This document shows, in pieces, positions 10,049-18,905 of a stretch of 64,000 nt of DNA. The translations under genes and the position numbers were made by a program. The notes under the pieces are model-generated. The model had not been told where the DNA came from. It saw nothing but the letters and a program-made list of their open reading frames with translations, and made no database searches. How positions within the stretch are numbered: the first letter of the stretch is position 1; each line of letters starts with the position of its first letter. Origin of the DNA: Maribacter polysaccharolyticus (lineage in GTDB: Bacteria > Bacteroidota > Bacteroidia > Flavobacteriales > Flavobacteriaceae); contig NZ_JARBUY010000001.1 in assembly GCF_028882255.1 (NCBI RefSeq), positions 59,875-123,874 of the forward strand. Reading direction: 5' to 3'.

Positions 10049-10526
10049 CCCTTTGGGTACACGTATTCGTGTTGAATGTACCCTTCGTTCACACAATGGC
10101 CTATATCAAAGAATAAACGACCATTGGCGAAGTATAAGGATTATGTCCTAAAGAAAAGCACGTAAATTGCCCATATAAAGCAAAATATACAAAAGGCGTA
10201 CAATAGACAATGCTGAAGTAGTAGTTTTTTCATATGACCGTATTTGGGATATATAAATAACGGCAAAATCGGCTTCAATCCGGATTGTAATCGTGTAAAG
10301 GGGATAAAATTCGTTGTGGGGCAATAACTTCGATTAAAGGTAAAATCGATCTATCAATTGAAAAAAACCATAAACATTTAATCCTCAAAACAAGGAGTTC
10401 ACCGAGGATTATTTACGCGTGAAACAATTCATTTGGGGGTTTCGAAACGGTCAAAAAACGATAATAATGAAAAAGCGGATATTGAATAGATCGATATCCG
10501 CTTTTCCATGATCCAAATAAATGGAT
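10049..10526. other. Intergenic region holding a terminator, otherwise no gene
   Basis: Convergent spacer between kdgK and the membrane-protein gene. Besides the strong hairpin at 10471-10505 there is a weaker inverted repeat, AATCCTC at 10380-10386 with GAGGATT at 10404-10410. No open frame of interest. Confidence 0.6.
10471..10505. terminator. Bidirectional intrinsic terminator
   Basis: A perfect 12-bp stem (AAAAGCGGATAT with ATATCCGCTTTT) and an 11-nt loop. The A/T ends give a U-tract on both strands, so it can end transcripts of the minus-strand gene at 10527 and of kdgK. Confidence 0.85.
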
Positions 10527-11093
10527 TTATAGTTGATATTCCCCACCGTTTTGTTCTTCCTCAGGTGACCTTTGATCCAAGGTAAACGAATCCTTGAAAA
10601 TATAAAAACATAATATCGCAATCCCTATCACAAGCAGTGATTTGGCATATTCCCATTTTAGGATCAAAAGAAGGCTACCGGCTATGATAGCCAAGGTTCC
10701 GATGACCATTAGAATATTCCATAGGAATTGGAAATGTCTGTTTTTTGCATTTTTTTTCCTACGAAAGAAATAGGAGGTACCTTCGAACACGAACCACAAC
10801 ACGAATGAAATGGCAATGATGGCATGTATCAATAGGTTATGGGGTACATTGAAAATGTTCAAAACCCCGTTTATTGACCAAAATAGGATGAAGACAAGTT
10901 TGTTATAGTCATTGAATTTTTTCAGCGGTTTTTTCCAAAAACGATAGCTATAAAGCATACCAATACCTATAAAGGAAACAAGCATTACATCGTTGGCCAA
11001 ACGCCAACCAAGGATTTTCATCAAGAACCCTATGGCCATAGCCCCCATTAAAATCCATAATGGTTTGGTCATTGCCTTTTTATAGGGGTCCAT
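10527..11093 (-). CDS. Hypothetical integral membrane protein
   Basis: 188 residues with about six predicted membrane segments (roughly residues 12-30, 37-53, 64-83, 86-108, 122-145, 148-165) and an acidic tail ending PEEEQNGGEYQL. Short basic loops such as FFRRKKNAKNRH would face the cytoplasm. I recognise no named family. The downstream terminator and the 38-bp gap to the upstream minus-strand gene (11132-11575) suggest the two may be co-transcribed. Confidence 0.7.
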   Translation of the reverse strand: MDPYKKAMTKPLWILMGAMAIGFLMKILGWRLANDVMLVSFIGIGMLYSYRFWKKPLKKFNDYNKLVFILFWSINGVLNIFNVPHNLLIHAIIAISFVLWFVFEGTSYFFRRKKNAKNRHFQFLWNILMVIGTLAIIAGSLLLILKWEYAKSLLVIGIAILCFYIFKDSFTLDQRSPEEEQNGGEYQL

Positions 11094-11131
11094 AGTTTTC
11101 TTTTTAAAAATTTCCTTTGGTAGTGCTACGG

Positions 11132-11575
11132 CTAAATTACTTTAATATTAGCCTTTAAACCTTCCATTATTCCAAGGATATTGTTAACCGTTTCCTTGAG
11201 ATAATGTTGGATCAGTACATGGGGGATTCTAATCGTCGTAAATCCATTTTTAAAGGAGTGCATGGCTCTTTCAAGGTCATTTATGGCCTGTTCATGGGTC
11301 AGCCTGTGATACTCCGTATCGATTTCTATATTTAATTTAACCCTGGAAATGGCGATATCGACAGATTTTTTACCGTCCCACCATTCCAACATGGCCTGTA
11401 CACCTACTTCTTTTAGGCCATAATATAATTGTATGGCTTCAATAGGTGTCTTGTTCAGCTCGATCAACCTTACCAGTCGGGTCTGGTGGGAGTCACAGAG
11501 TTCAAGACCGAAACGGTCCATAGCGTTTCTGTGTTCCAAGTAGTCGAGTTTCTTACTGCATTCTAAGCATTTCAT
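11132..11575 (-). CDS. Zinc-finger plus DUF559/Vsr-like nuclease-fold protein
   Basis: 147 residues. The N-terminus has four possible zinc ligands, Cys3, Cys6, Cys27 and His30. The C-terminal half shows VDIAISRVKLNIEIDTEYH followed by INDLERAMHSFKNGFTTIRIP. This matches the DUF559/Vsr-type PD-(D/E)xK pattern, where an Asp and an E-x-D pair in adjacent strands coordinate metal and a helix then leads to a strand ending in RIP or RFP. Nuclease activity is inferred only from the fold pattern, and no methylase or restriction partner is nearby. It may act in DNA repair or be a domesticated nuclease. Confidence 0.65.
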   Translation of the reverse strand: MKCLECSKKLDYLEHRNAMDRFGLELCDSHQTRLVRLIELNKTPIEAIQLYYGLKEVGVQAMLEWWDGKKSVDIAISRVKLNIEIDTEYHRLTHEQAINDLERAMHSFKNGFTTIRIPHVLIQHYLKETVNNILGIMEGLKANIKVI

Positions 11576-11763
11576 TTAGGTAGTTTTGATTTTGATTTGG
11601 GATAATAATAACCCTGTTTTTTATGGATTATTATATATTATCGATGTATGACACCTCACTTTTAGATAAACGGCAAACTTTTAGATGAACTGCACTGAAA
11701 AATGTTAAAACCGTTGTGAAAAGCGGTTTTTACGGCATGGTCTTTTTGCATCGAAAATAGTAG

Positions 11764-11792
11764 TTGATTTAATCTTAAAATTATTATTTTAG
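11764..11792 (+). promoter_or_regulatory. Predicted promoter of the pxp operon
   Basis: TTG at 11764-11766, an 18-bp spacer and TATTTTAG at 11785-11792. This is one mismatch from the TAnnTTTG -7 box of Bacteroidota and lies 22 bp before the first ATG of the DUF2891-NRAMP-PxpABC operon. Confidence 0.5.
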
Positions 11793-11814
11793 GCGTTGAT
11801 CAATAATTCAGAAA

Positions 11815-12924
11815 ATGGCATATATACGTGTAAGATTTAGTGGCATACTTTTAATGGTGATGGTCATGTTGGGCTGTAAAGACGTAAAGGAAAACAAGGA
11901 AACCGCAACAAAACGAATGGCAAGACCGGAATTGGATTTGACAGAGGCGAATCGGTTGGCGGGTTTACCCCTAGGTTGTATGCAGACCGAATATCCCAAT
12001 AGGTTGGGGCAAACTTTGCACGATTCTACCCATATCAATAATCCCAAAACCTTGCACCCCGCATTTTATGGTTGTTTTGATTGGCATTCCTCCGTTCACG
12101 GACATTGGAGTCTAATATCACTCTTAAAGCAATTTCCCAATTTGGACGAAGCCGAGATTATTGAGACCAAACTCGCCGAAAACCTCTCCAAGGAAAATAT
12201 AGCCTCCGAAATCGCTTACTTTAATATGAAAGGAAATGCTTCCTATGAGCGTACCTACGGATGGGCATGGTTGCTAAAACTTGCTGAAGAGCTATATACT
12301 TGGGATGACCCCTTGGCCGAAGAATTGGCTACGAACCTGCAACCTTTGGTCGATGTTATCGTACAAGGGTATATTGATTTTCTCCCCAAGCTGAACTATC
12401 CCATACGCGTAGGGGAACACAGCAATACGGCATTTGGGATGTCTTTGGCATGGGATTATGCCGTAACTACCGATAATCAACCCCTTCAAGACATCATTAA
12501 ACAAAGTGTAAAACAATTTTATATCAAGGATATCGATTGTCCATTGGAGTGGGAACCCAGTGGGTTCGATTTTTTATCGCCTTGTCTCCAAGAAGCTGAT
12601 ATAGTCCGTAAGGTATTGCCCGCCAAGGATTTTAAACATTGGATCAAGAATTTTCTCCCGGAATTGACCAAACCTACCTTTAAAATGGAAACAGGGAAGG
12701 TGTCCGATCGTACAGATGGGAAATTGATACACATTGATGGACTTAATTTCAGTAGGGCGTGGTGCCTATATGGTATTGCGAAAACGCTACCTGAATACGA
12801 TTATTTAATACCGATTGCAGATGAGCACCTAAAGTATTCCTTACCCAGTATCGTTGATGGGAATTATGAAGGTACACATTGGTTGGGGACCTTTGCCTTG
12901 TACGCCTTAAACCATTCCGAATAA
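11815..12924 (+). CDS. DUF2891 family lipoprotein
   Basis: 369 residues. A signal sequence ends in the lipobox MLGC (MVMVMLGCKDVKEN), so the mature protein is anchored by lipid at Cys21. The body is a DUF2891 domain with the conserved LHPAFYGCFDWHSSVHGHW near residue 80, ASYERTYGWAWLLKLAEEL near 145 and RVGEHSNTAFGMSLAWDYA near 200. The His-rich first motif and alpha-helical repeats suggest an (alpha/alpha) toroid fold. No activity has been assigned to the family that I know of. It ends one base before the transporter start, the first of a chain of tight junctions leading to PxpABC, so a role in the same periplasmic uptake or processing pathway is inferred. Confidence 0.85.
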   Translation: MAYIRVRFSGILLMVMVMLGCKDVKENKETATKRMARPELDLTEANRLAGLPLGCMQTEYPNRLGQTLHDSTHINNPKTLHPAFYGCFDWHSSVHGHWSLISLLKQFPNLDEAEIIETKLAENLSKENIASEIAYFNMKGNASYERTYGWAWLLKLAEELYTWDDPLAEELATNLQPLVDVIVQGYIDFLPKLNYPIRVGEHSNTAFGMSLAWDYAVTTDNQPLQDIIKQSVKQFYIKDIDCPLEWEPSGFDFLSPCLQEADIVRKVLPAKDFKHWIKNFLPELTKPTFKMETGKVSDRTDGKLIHIDGLNFSRAWCLYGIAKTLPEYDYLIPIADEHLKYSLPSIVDGNYEGTHWLGTFALYALNHSE

Positions 12925-12925
12925 A

Positions 12926-14119
12926 ATGTTCAAGAAAATAGGTCCTGGAGTATTGGTTGCGGCTGCCTTTATCGGCCCCGGTACCATTACGGCCTGTTCC
13001 TTGGCAGGGGTAGGTTTCGGTTTCACCCTTTTATGGGCTTTGTTGTTGTCTATTATCGCGACAGCTGTGCTCCAGGAAATGTCGGCCAGATTGGGGATAG
13101 TTACCCAAAAGGGTTTGGCCGATGCCATAAAGAGCGAACTGGACACCCCATGGATCCGTATTTTGATCATTGCCATCGTATTATCGGCCATAGTAATCGG
13201 TAATGCCGCCTATGAGGCAGGAAATATAGGTGGGGCTACCCTAGGTATGAATGCCCTTTTTGGCCGTCAATATGCTACCTATTATCCTTTTATCATCGGT
13301 TTTTTTGCTTTTGGGCTACTGTATATGGGAAATTATAAGGCACTGGAAAAAGTTTTTATAGCCCTGGTGCTGATAATGAGCCTTTCCTTTTTGTTGACCG
13401 CAATAGTGACCAAACCCGATATACTTAAAATACTCAAAGGCACCTTGGTGCCATCAATGCCCAAGGATAGCCTTTTAACGATCATCGCTTTGGTCGGTAC
13501 AACGGTTGTTCCTTATAACTTATTCTTGCATGCCTCCTTGGTGAGTGAGAAATGGAAAAATAAAAGCGATCTCGGCTATGCTCGAAAAGATACCATTATG
13601 GCCATAGCTTTGGGGGGCTTGGTCTCCATGTCAGTCGTAATTGCTGCAGCGGCCATTCCCGGAGAGGAAATAACCAATGTGATCCATCTGGCAAAAGGCT
13701 TGGAACCCTTGTATGGTAACAGTGCCCGTTATTTTATGGGAATTGGATTGTTCGCAGCAGGGGTCACTTCCGCCATTACGGCCCCTTTGGCAGCCGCTTA
13801 TGTCGCCAATAGTTGTTTTGGTTGGAAGGCCGGTTTAAAGGATATAAGGTTCAGGATCGTTTGGATGCTTATTTTGGGGTTGGGGGTATTTTTTCTTTCC
13901 TTTGGAATTACACCTATTGAAATCATCAAATTTGCGCAGATCACCAACGGAATATTACTCCCTGTAATATCCGTATTCCTGTTATGGGTAGTGAATAAAG
14001 CAACGGTCATGGGTAAATACAAGAACAATGGAATACAGAACCTACTGGGTTTTGTCATTATTTTATTATCCCTGTTCTTGGGCGTTAAAAGTGTCATCAA
14101 AGTATTGGGAATTCTATAA
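12926..14119 (+). CDS. NRAMP-related transporter, YcsG-like
   Basis: 397 residues with about eleven membrane helices in an NRAMP/LeuT-like order. NRAMP metal transporters carry DPGN in TM1 and a Met-Pro-His in TM6. Here the equivalents are GPGT (residues 17-20, in FIGPGTITACS) and VPY (195-197, in TTVVPYNLFLHAS), so the Asp, Asn and Met ligands are all replaced. Transport of Mn or Fe is therefore unlikely. From general knowledge, NRAMP-related YcsG proteins are found in kip/pxp operons of Bacillus. Here the gene ends directly against pxpA (stop TAA, then ATG), which makes uptake of 5-oxoproline or a related acid the leading hypothesis. The start is an ATG one base after the upstream stop. Confidence 0.85.
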   Translation: MFKKIGPGVLVAAAFIGPGTITACSLAGVGFGFTLLWALLLSIIATAVLQEMSARLGIVTQKGLADAIKSELDTPWIRILIIAIVLSAIVIGNAAYEAGNIGGATLGMNALFGRQYATYYPFIIGFFAFGLLYMGNYKALEKVFIALVLIMSLSFLLTAIVTKPDILKILKGTLVPSMPKDSLLTIIALVGTTVVPYNLFLHASLVSEKWKNKSDLGYARKDTIMAIALGGLVSMSVVIAAAAIPGEEITNVIHLAKGLEPLYGNSARYFMGIGLFAAGVTSAITAPLAAAYVANSCFGWKAGLKDIRFRIVWMLILGLGVFFLSFGITPIEIIKFAQITNGILLPVISVFLLWVVNKATVMGKYKNNGIQNLLGFVIILLSLFLGVKSVIKVLGIL

Positions 14120-14863
14120 ATGGAAAAGTTCTATATAGATATAAATTGTGATGTGGGGGAGGGTATAGGAAATGAAGAAGGGATCCTTCCATTGATTTCC
14201 TCATGCAATATTGCCTGTGGCGGACATACGGGAGACAAAGGTACAATGACCCAAACCGTGATGCTCGCAAAAAAGTACGGGGTACGCATCGGGGCACATC
14301 CATCATATCCGGATCGAAAAAATTTTGGACGTACAACCCTAACGATCGATGACGATTCGTTAAAAGCCAGTATTCAGGACCAAATAAAGGGGTTGAAATT
14401 GATTTTGGATCATGCGGAGGTACCACTGCACCATATAAAAGCCCATGGGGCACTTTATAATGATCTGGCAAGAAACCCTGCCCTTTCCGAATTATTTTTA
14501 GCTACCGTAACCCCATATAAAAAATCTGTATATTTATATGTGCCACCTGATTCCGTTATGGCCGAAAAGGCCATGGAAAAAGGGTTCACCATAAAATTCG
14601 AAGCCTTTGCCGATAGAAATTACAATGATGATCTGAGTTTGGTTTCCCGGAAATTGCCCAATGCGGTTATCCGGGAACCCCAAGAAGTTTTGGACCACTT
14701 GGTCGGCATGGTAAAAAAAGGAAAGGTAAGGGCCATAGGGGGAAGTGAATGTACGATACAGGCCGACACCTATTGTTTACATGGCGATACCCCTAATGCA
14801 TTACGGATTTTAACGTATCTTTCGCAAGAATTGCCCAAACAACTAATCTATTTAAAAAAGTGA
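14120..14863 (+). CDS. pxpA: 5-oxoprolinase subunit A (LamB/YcsF family)
   Basis: 247 residues, full length. Family motifs are present in order: DINCDVGEG (8-16), SCNIACGGHTGD (about 29-40), RIGAHPSYPDRKNFGR (about 57-72), HHIKAHGALYND, and a late CLHGDTPNA. PxpA works with PxpB and PxpC in the ATP-dependent opening of 5-oxoproline (pyroglutamate) to glutamate in the cytoplasm. The gene begins on the base after the transporter stop and its own stop overlaps the GTG start of pxpB, so translation is probably coupled. Confidence 0.95.
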   Translation: MEKFYIDINCDVGEGIGNEEGILPLISSCNIACGGHTGDKGTMTQTVMLAKKYGVRIGAHPSYPDRKNFGRTTLTIDDDSLKASIQDQIKGLKLILDHAEVPLHHIKAHGALYNDLARNPALSELFLATVTPYKKSVYLYVPPDSVMAEKAMEKGFTIKFEAFADRNYNDDLSLVSRKLPNAVIREPQEVLDHLVGMVKKGKVRAIGGSECTIQADTYCLHGDTPNALRILTYLSQELPKQLIYLKK

Positions 14864-15597
14864 CTGATTATCCCATTTCAATACGATCCTTTGGAGACCA
14901 TGCGGTTTTGGTGGAATGGCCGAATGAAGTTGATGTGGCCATATTGGAAGACATCATTCAATTTAAATCGTATCTAAATCAAAATTGCCTAGATCCCAAT
15001 GAATGGGAAATGGTACCCGCGTACAATTCCCTTACCTTGATCGACAGAAACAAGGTCATCGATTATCAGTCTTTTAAAGGGGATTTAAAAACGTGGTACG
15101 GACAAAGGGAATCCGTAAATCATAGGGAAATATTTTTATGGAGATTGCCTGTGTGTTACGATTTGGACTTTGCCATAGACCTTGAAGAGGTTGGGGAAAA
15201 ATTGGGGATTTCTATCGAGAAGGTCATAGAATTACACACTTCAAGTGTATTTACGGTTTATGGTATTGGCTTTTTACCGGGCTTTATGTACCTCGGCGGG
15301 CTGCCCAAAGCACTCGAAGTTCCCAGACGTTCGGAACCACGACAGAAGGTGATGAAAGGTGCGGTAGGTCTGGCAGGAAAGCAAACGGGGATTTACCCTC
15401 AGGAATCACCCGGAGGTTGGAATATTATCGGCAACTGTTCGGTCCCTATTTTCGACGCCAAAAGGGATGAACCCTGTTTTGTGAACGTGGGGGATAAAAT
15501 TCAGTTTTATTCGATTTCCAGGGCAGAATATGACTTGCACAAAATTCAAGGGGAAGTGGGGATATATCAATTTGAAAAAGTAAAGTGGAATGCTTAA
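14860..15597 (+). CDS. pxpB: 5-oxoprolinase subunit B (KipI family), GTG start
   Basis: 245 residues. The start is GTG at 14860-14862, overlapping the TGA of pxpA (GTGA). The KipI/CT-C-D signature is clear: VYGIGFLPGFMYLGGLP, then PRRSEPRQKVMKGAVGLAG, and QTGIYPQESPGGWNIIGNC. PxpB is thought to form the ATP-using kinase part with PxpC. In Bacillus the homologue KipI also inhibits the sporulation kinase KinA, a role that does not apply here. It overlaps pxpC by 8 bp. Confidence 0.95.
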   Translation: MTDYPISIRSFGDHAVLVEWPNEVDVAILEDIIQFKSYLNQNCLDPNEWEMVPAYNSLTLIDRNKVIDYQSFKGDLKTWYGQRESVNHREIFLWRLPVCYDLDFAIDLEEVGEKLGISIEKVIELHTSSVFTVYGIGFLPGFMYLGGLPKALEVPRRSEPRQKVMKGAVGLAGKQTGIYPQESPGGWNIIGNCSVPIFDAKRDEPCFVNVGDKIQFYSISRAEYDLHKIQGEVGIYQFEKVKWNA

Positions 15598-16429
15598 GGT
15601 CATAAAATCCGGATTGTATACTACCCTTCAAGACGAAGGGCGTTTCGGCTATCGGGACAAGGGGGTTCCCGTTTCCGGCGTAATGGATATGCTTGTGTTC
15701 CAAAATGCCAATACGCTTTTGGAAAATGAGGCCAATTCGGCCGTATTGGAAATTACCATGACCGGACCTACATTGCTGTTTGAGAAAGATACCTATATTG
15801 TGTTGTCAGGGGCCGAATTTGAAACCACCTTGAACAATGAGCCCATTTCTAATAATAAAGTCCATAAGGTAAAAGCGGGCGATATCCTATCCTATGGTAG
15901 ATTACTTAAGGGATTTAGAGGGTATTTGGCCATTAAAAACGGATTTAAAACCAAAGAGGTATTGGGTAGTAGGTCGCAATTTTATCCCATAACCAAGAGA
16001 GGTACCATCAAAGAAAAGGCAGCATTGGAGTATGATGAATATTTGGATTTTGAACCGAAGATATCGGAATTCAAGGCAAATATATCTTTGGAAGAAATCG
16101 TTTTGAAAGTTTCCAAGGGCCCCGAATTCAAGCTGATGGACGATGTACAGTTAGAACAGCTTTTCATCAATTCATTTACGGTGGCCAAGGAATATAATAG
16201 AATGGGATACCAGTTCGATGAAAAGATAAAAGGCCATTCTTGGTCTATGTTGACATCAGCGACCTTACCGGGTACGGTGCAGTTGACACCTTCGGGCAAG
16301 TTGATCATTTTGATGAAAGACGGGCAAACGACGGGAGGTTATCCAAGGATCCTGCAACTAAAGGATACGGCCATTTCCATCTTGGCACAAAAGAAATTTG
16401 GGGATAAGATTTCCTTTAAATTGGGGTAA
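15590..16429 (+). CDS. pxpC: 5-oxoprolinase subunit C (KipA/biotin-dependent carboxylase-like)
   Basis: 279 residues. It starts inside the end of pxpB and shows the KipA pattern: LYTTLQDEGRFGYRDKGVPVSGVMD, ANTLLENEANSAVLEITMTGP, and the C-terminal ILMKDGQTTGGYPRILQL. With PxpA and PxpB it forms the prokaryotic 5-oxoprolinase that converts 5-oxoproline to glutamate at the cost of ATP. It is the last gene of the operon. The convergent nitroreductase gene ends 18 bp away with no obvious terminator between them. Confidence 0.94.
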   Translation: MLKVIKSGLYTTLQDEGRFGYRDKGVPVSGVMDMLVFQNANTLLENEANSAVLEITMTGPTLLFEKDTYIVLSGAEFETTLNNEPISNNKVHKVKAGDILSYGRLLKGFRGYLAIKNGFKTKEVLGSRSQFYPITKRGTIKEKAALEYDEYLDFEPKISEFKANISLEEIVLKVSKGPEFKLMDDVQLEQLFINSFTVAKEYNRMGYQFDEKIKGHSWSMLTSATLPGTVQLTPSGKLIILMKDGQTTGGYPRILQLKDTAISILAQKKFGDKISFKLG

Positions 16430-16447
16430 ACATTTGCGATAGGTCCG

Positions 16448-17176
16448 CTATACCCTATGATATACTTTTTCAAAAGGTATTCTGAACCTGGGTCCGTACA
16501 CCCCTTCCTTTTCCCGAACACCGCAACCAATGACCATATTGATTTCGGAACCGGAAGGTAAGTCCAGGATTTTTTTTATCCGTAGGGAATCCAAACCTTC
16601 CATTGGGCAGGTATCATAACCGATAGCGGCCATAGAGATCATAAAGTTCTGTGCGGCCAAAGCGGCACTTTTATGGGCTACGATACGCATATCCGATTTA
16701 CGCACTTGCCTATAAACAGGCCTGAAAAGTCCGACTATTTGAAAGAAGAAATAACGGATGGCTCCCAAAATCCCCAAAAACTCGGTATACAGGGTGGGAA
16801 TGAGCTTGCCATAATAATTCAATACAAACTTTTCCCGAGGGGTATGGGTTTCTTTCTTTTTGTCTCCAAACCCCTTTTTTATATGATCGAGATTCGCTTT
16901 GGATCGTTTGTGCCATAAATCTTTTCGGGTAACTACGACAATCAATTGCTTGGCCGTTTTAGCGGCTGGTTGATCAAAGCAGGCCCTAGCCACTTCCTTC
17001 AGTTTCGATTTGTCGGTAATGTGATAAAACTCCCATAATTGCAAATTGCTGCTGGTAGGGGCGAGGGAGGCGTTTATCAGACATTTCTTCACCTTTTCAT
17101 CGTCTAACTCCAAATCCTCCTTATAAATCCGTACCGAACGGCGGTATTGAATGGCTTCTGTTACTGTTCTTTCCAT
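16448..17176 (-). CDS. Nitroreductase family protein
   Basis: 242 residues from ATG at 17174-17176. A longer frame runs into the aldehyde dehydrogenase gene, but this ATG lies 5 bp after that gene's stop and begins MERTVTEAIQYRRSVRIY, the usual nitroreductase N-terminus. The FMN-binding RRSVR motif, SLAPTSSNLQLWEFYHI and, near the C-terminus, MISMAAIGYDTCPMEGLDSLRI support an FMN-dependent NAD(P)H oxidoreductase. An insert of about 50 residues (about 95-150, with several aromatic residues and a hydrophobic run) is longer than in the smallest family members. The natural substrate is unknown. It is co-transcribed with the aldehyde dehydrogenase. Confidence 0.85.
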   Translation of the reverse strand: MERTVTEAIQYRRSVRIYKEDLELDDEKVKKCLINASLAPTSSNLQLWEFYHITDKSKLKEVARACFDQPAAKTAKQLIVVVTRKDLWHKRSKANLDHIKKGFGDKKKETHTPREKFVLNYYGKLIPTLYTEFLGILGAIRYFFFQIVGLFRPVYRQVRKSDMRIVAHKSAALAAQNFMISMAAIGYDTCPMEGLDSLRIKKILDLPSGSEINMVIGCGVREKEGVYGPRFRIPFEKVYHRV

Positions 17177-17181
17177 GGGGC

Positions 17182-18546
17182 TTAAAATAGGTGTTTGATT
17201 TTTTTTATCAATCGTATGGGAAGGGTATACGGTGGATAGCGGAAGGGAGGGTCGATCCAATTGGCTTTTTTAATGATGGCCTTATGGTGGGAAAACAATT
17301 CGAAGGTCTCTTTACCATGATAAGCACCGATTCCACTAGGGCCGACTCCCCCAAACGGTAAATTTTTATTTGTGATTTGTATAATGGTATCATTTATGGC
17401 ACCCCCTCCGAAGCTAAAATCGGAAATGATCTTGTCCTGGAATTTCCTATCGGTAGAGAACACATAAGTAGCCAGTGGTTTGTCGTATCGGGAAATAAGG
17501 TTGGCGATTTCCTCGATGGTTTCATAGGTTATGATGGGAAGTATAGGTCCAAAGATTTCACCTTTCATTACTTTTCCTTCCATTTTAGGTGTATCGATCA
17601 AGGTAGGAGCCATAAAATTATCACGGTCATTGGTTTCCCCGCCAAAAATAATATTTTCCCCTACCAACATTTCCTTTAAACCTTGGTAGTGCTTTTCATT
17701 CACAAGACGGGCGTAATTGGGGGAAGTCTCAATGGCCGGCCCAAAACAATTAATGATATGCCGTTTTATGGAGGTTATGAGTTTATCCTTAACCTTACGG
17801 TGCACCAAAATATAATCGGGGGCGATACAGGTTTGACCTGCATTTAGGAATTTTCCCCAGACGATCCTTTTGGCCGACAAATCAATAACTGCGGTTTGAT
17901 CCACGATGCATGGATTTTTTCCTCCCAACTCCAATGTAACCGGAGTCATGTGTTTTGCCGCACTTTCATAGACGATCTTACCCACACGGGTACTCCCGGT
18001 AAAGAAAATATAATCCCAATCTTGGGTGAGCAATTGTTGGGAAACGGCTACCCCACCTTCTATGACGGCCACGTATTCCTTCGGGAAAACCCCGGTTATG
18101 ATCTCCTGAATGATCTTGGAAGTATTGGGAGTTGCTTCCGAAGGTTTTACCACAACGGTATTGCCTGCGGCCAGTGCTCCGATAAGTGGTGTGAATACCA
18201 ATTGAAAAGGATAGTTCCAAGGTGCGATGATCAATACCGAACCATAAGGCTCTTTATAAATATGGTCGGATGAAGGCCAATTCGCAAGGCTACTTGATTT
18301 TCGTTCCGGTCGGGCCCATAATTCAAGGTTTTTGATGGCCAATTTCAATTCGGAAAGGACAAATTGGCTTTCAGCAACCAAGGTTTCAAACCTAGGCTTC
18401 TTAAAATCGGCATACAAGGCATCACATATGGCATCTTCCTTGGATTCAATTTCCTTTTGTAAACGCTTCAGGGATCTTTTACGAAAAGCGATTTGCTTCG
18501 TTTGTTGGGTTCGAAAAAATTCCCGTTGGTTTTTAAGTACCTCCAT
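17182..18546 (-). CDS. Aldehyde dehydrogenase (class 3-like)
   Basis: 454 residues, the shorter length typical of class 3 and fatty-aldehyde type enzymes. Visible motifs are APWNYPFQLVFTPLIGALAAGNTVVVKPSE (cofactor site), FFTGSTRVGKIVYE (Rossmann loop), the general base Glu in VTLELGGKNPCIV and the nucleophile Cys in FLNAGQTCIAPDYI. C-terminal NLPFGGVGPSGIGAYHGKETFELFSH is the class 3 hallmark. It oxidises an aldehyde to the acid with NAD(P)+; fatty or aromatic aldehydes are plausible. The nitroreductase gene follows after 5 bp, suggesting a joint role in detoxifying reactive compounds. Confidence 0.92.
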   Translation of the reverse strand: MEVLKNQREFFRTQQTKQIAFRKRSLKRLQKEIESKEDAICDALYADFKKPRFETLVAESQFVLSELKLAIKNLELWARPERKSSSLANWPSSDHIYKEPYGSVLIIAPWNYPFQLVFTPLIGALAAGNTVVVKPSEATPNTSKIIQEIITGVFPKEYVAVIEGGVAVSQQLLTQDWDYIFFTGSTRVGKIVYESAAKHMTPVTLELGGKNPCIVDQTAVIDLSAKRIVWGKFLNAGQTCIAPDYILVHRKVKDKLITSIKRHIINCFGPAIETSPNYARLVNEKHYQGLKEMLVGENIIFGGETNDRDNFMAPTLIDTPKMEGKVMKGEIFGPILPIITYETIEEIANLISRYDKPLATYVFSTDRKFQDKIISDFSFGGGAINDTIIQITNKNLPFGGVGPSGIGAYHGKETFELFSHHKAIIKKANWIDPPFRYPPYTLPIRLIKKIKHLF

Positions 18547-18905
18547 AGCATTGAAATAAACTCAAATGTATGGAATTAATCCATGACCTTCCTGTTTCCA
18601 AAACCATTGATTTTCATAGGGCATATCACCGAATGGATCGGGCAGGGGCATTTATGGTATAATTTCGTCGGTTTTCATTGAATTTGGCCTTTTTTGTGTT
18701 TTTCCGAAGGTTCCCTAAAGATCTTAAAAGTATTGAATATGGTATAAAAAGGCAATCTAAAGCATTGATTTACAGCTGTATAACAAAATTATACATGTAT
18801 TGGATTTAGAGTAGGAAACTGAGTTGGGAATTTAGCTTTTATTATTGAATTATATTTGATTCTTAAAAACGTGCAATAGCATTTATAAACGTTAACATTA
18901 TCTAG
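18547..18905 (+). promoter_or_regulatory. Upstream region of the ilv operon with a -7 box
   Basis: This 359-bp spacer separates the divergent aldehyde dehydrogenase and ilvD genes. TATATTTG at 18851-18858 is a perfect TAnnTTTG -7 box 47 bp before ilvD. The best TTG upstream (18824-18826) is 24 bp away, slightly too far for the usual spacing. I see no leader peptide rich in Ile, Val or Leu codons and no attenuator hairpin, so control is more likely by a DNA-binding protein. Confidence 0.5.

Noticed and set aside
18547..18905. Attenuator or riboswitch upstream of ilvD
   Set aside because: No run of Ile, Val or Leu codons, no competing hairpins and no T-box-like sequence. T-boxes are also not expected in this group.
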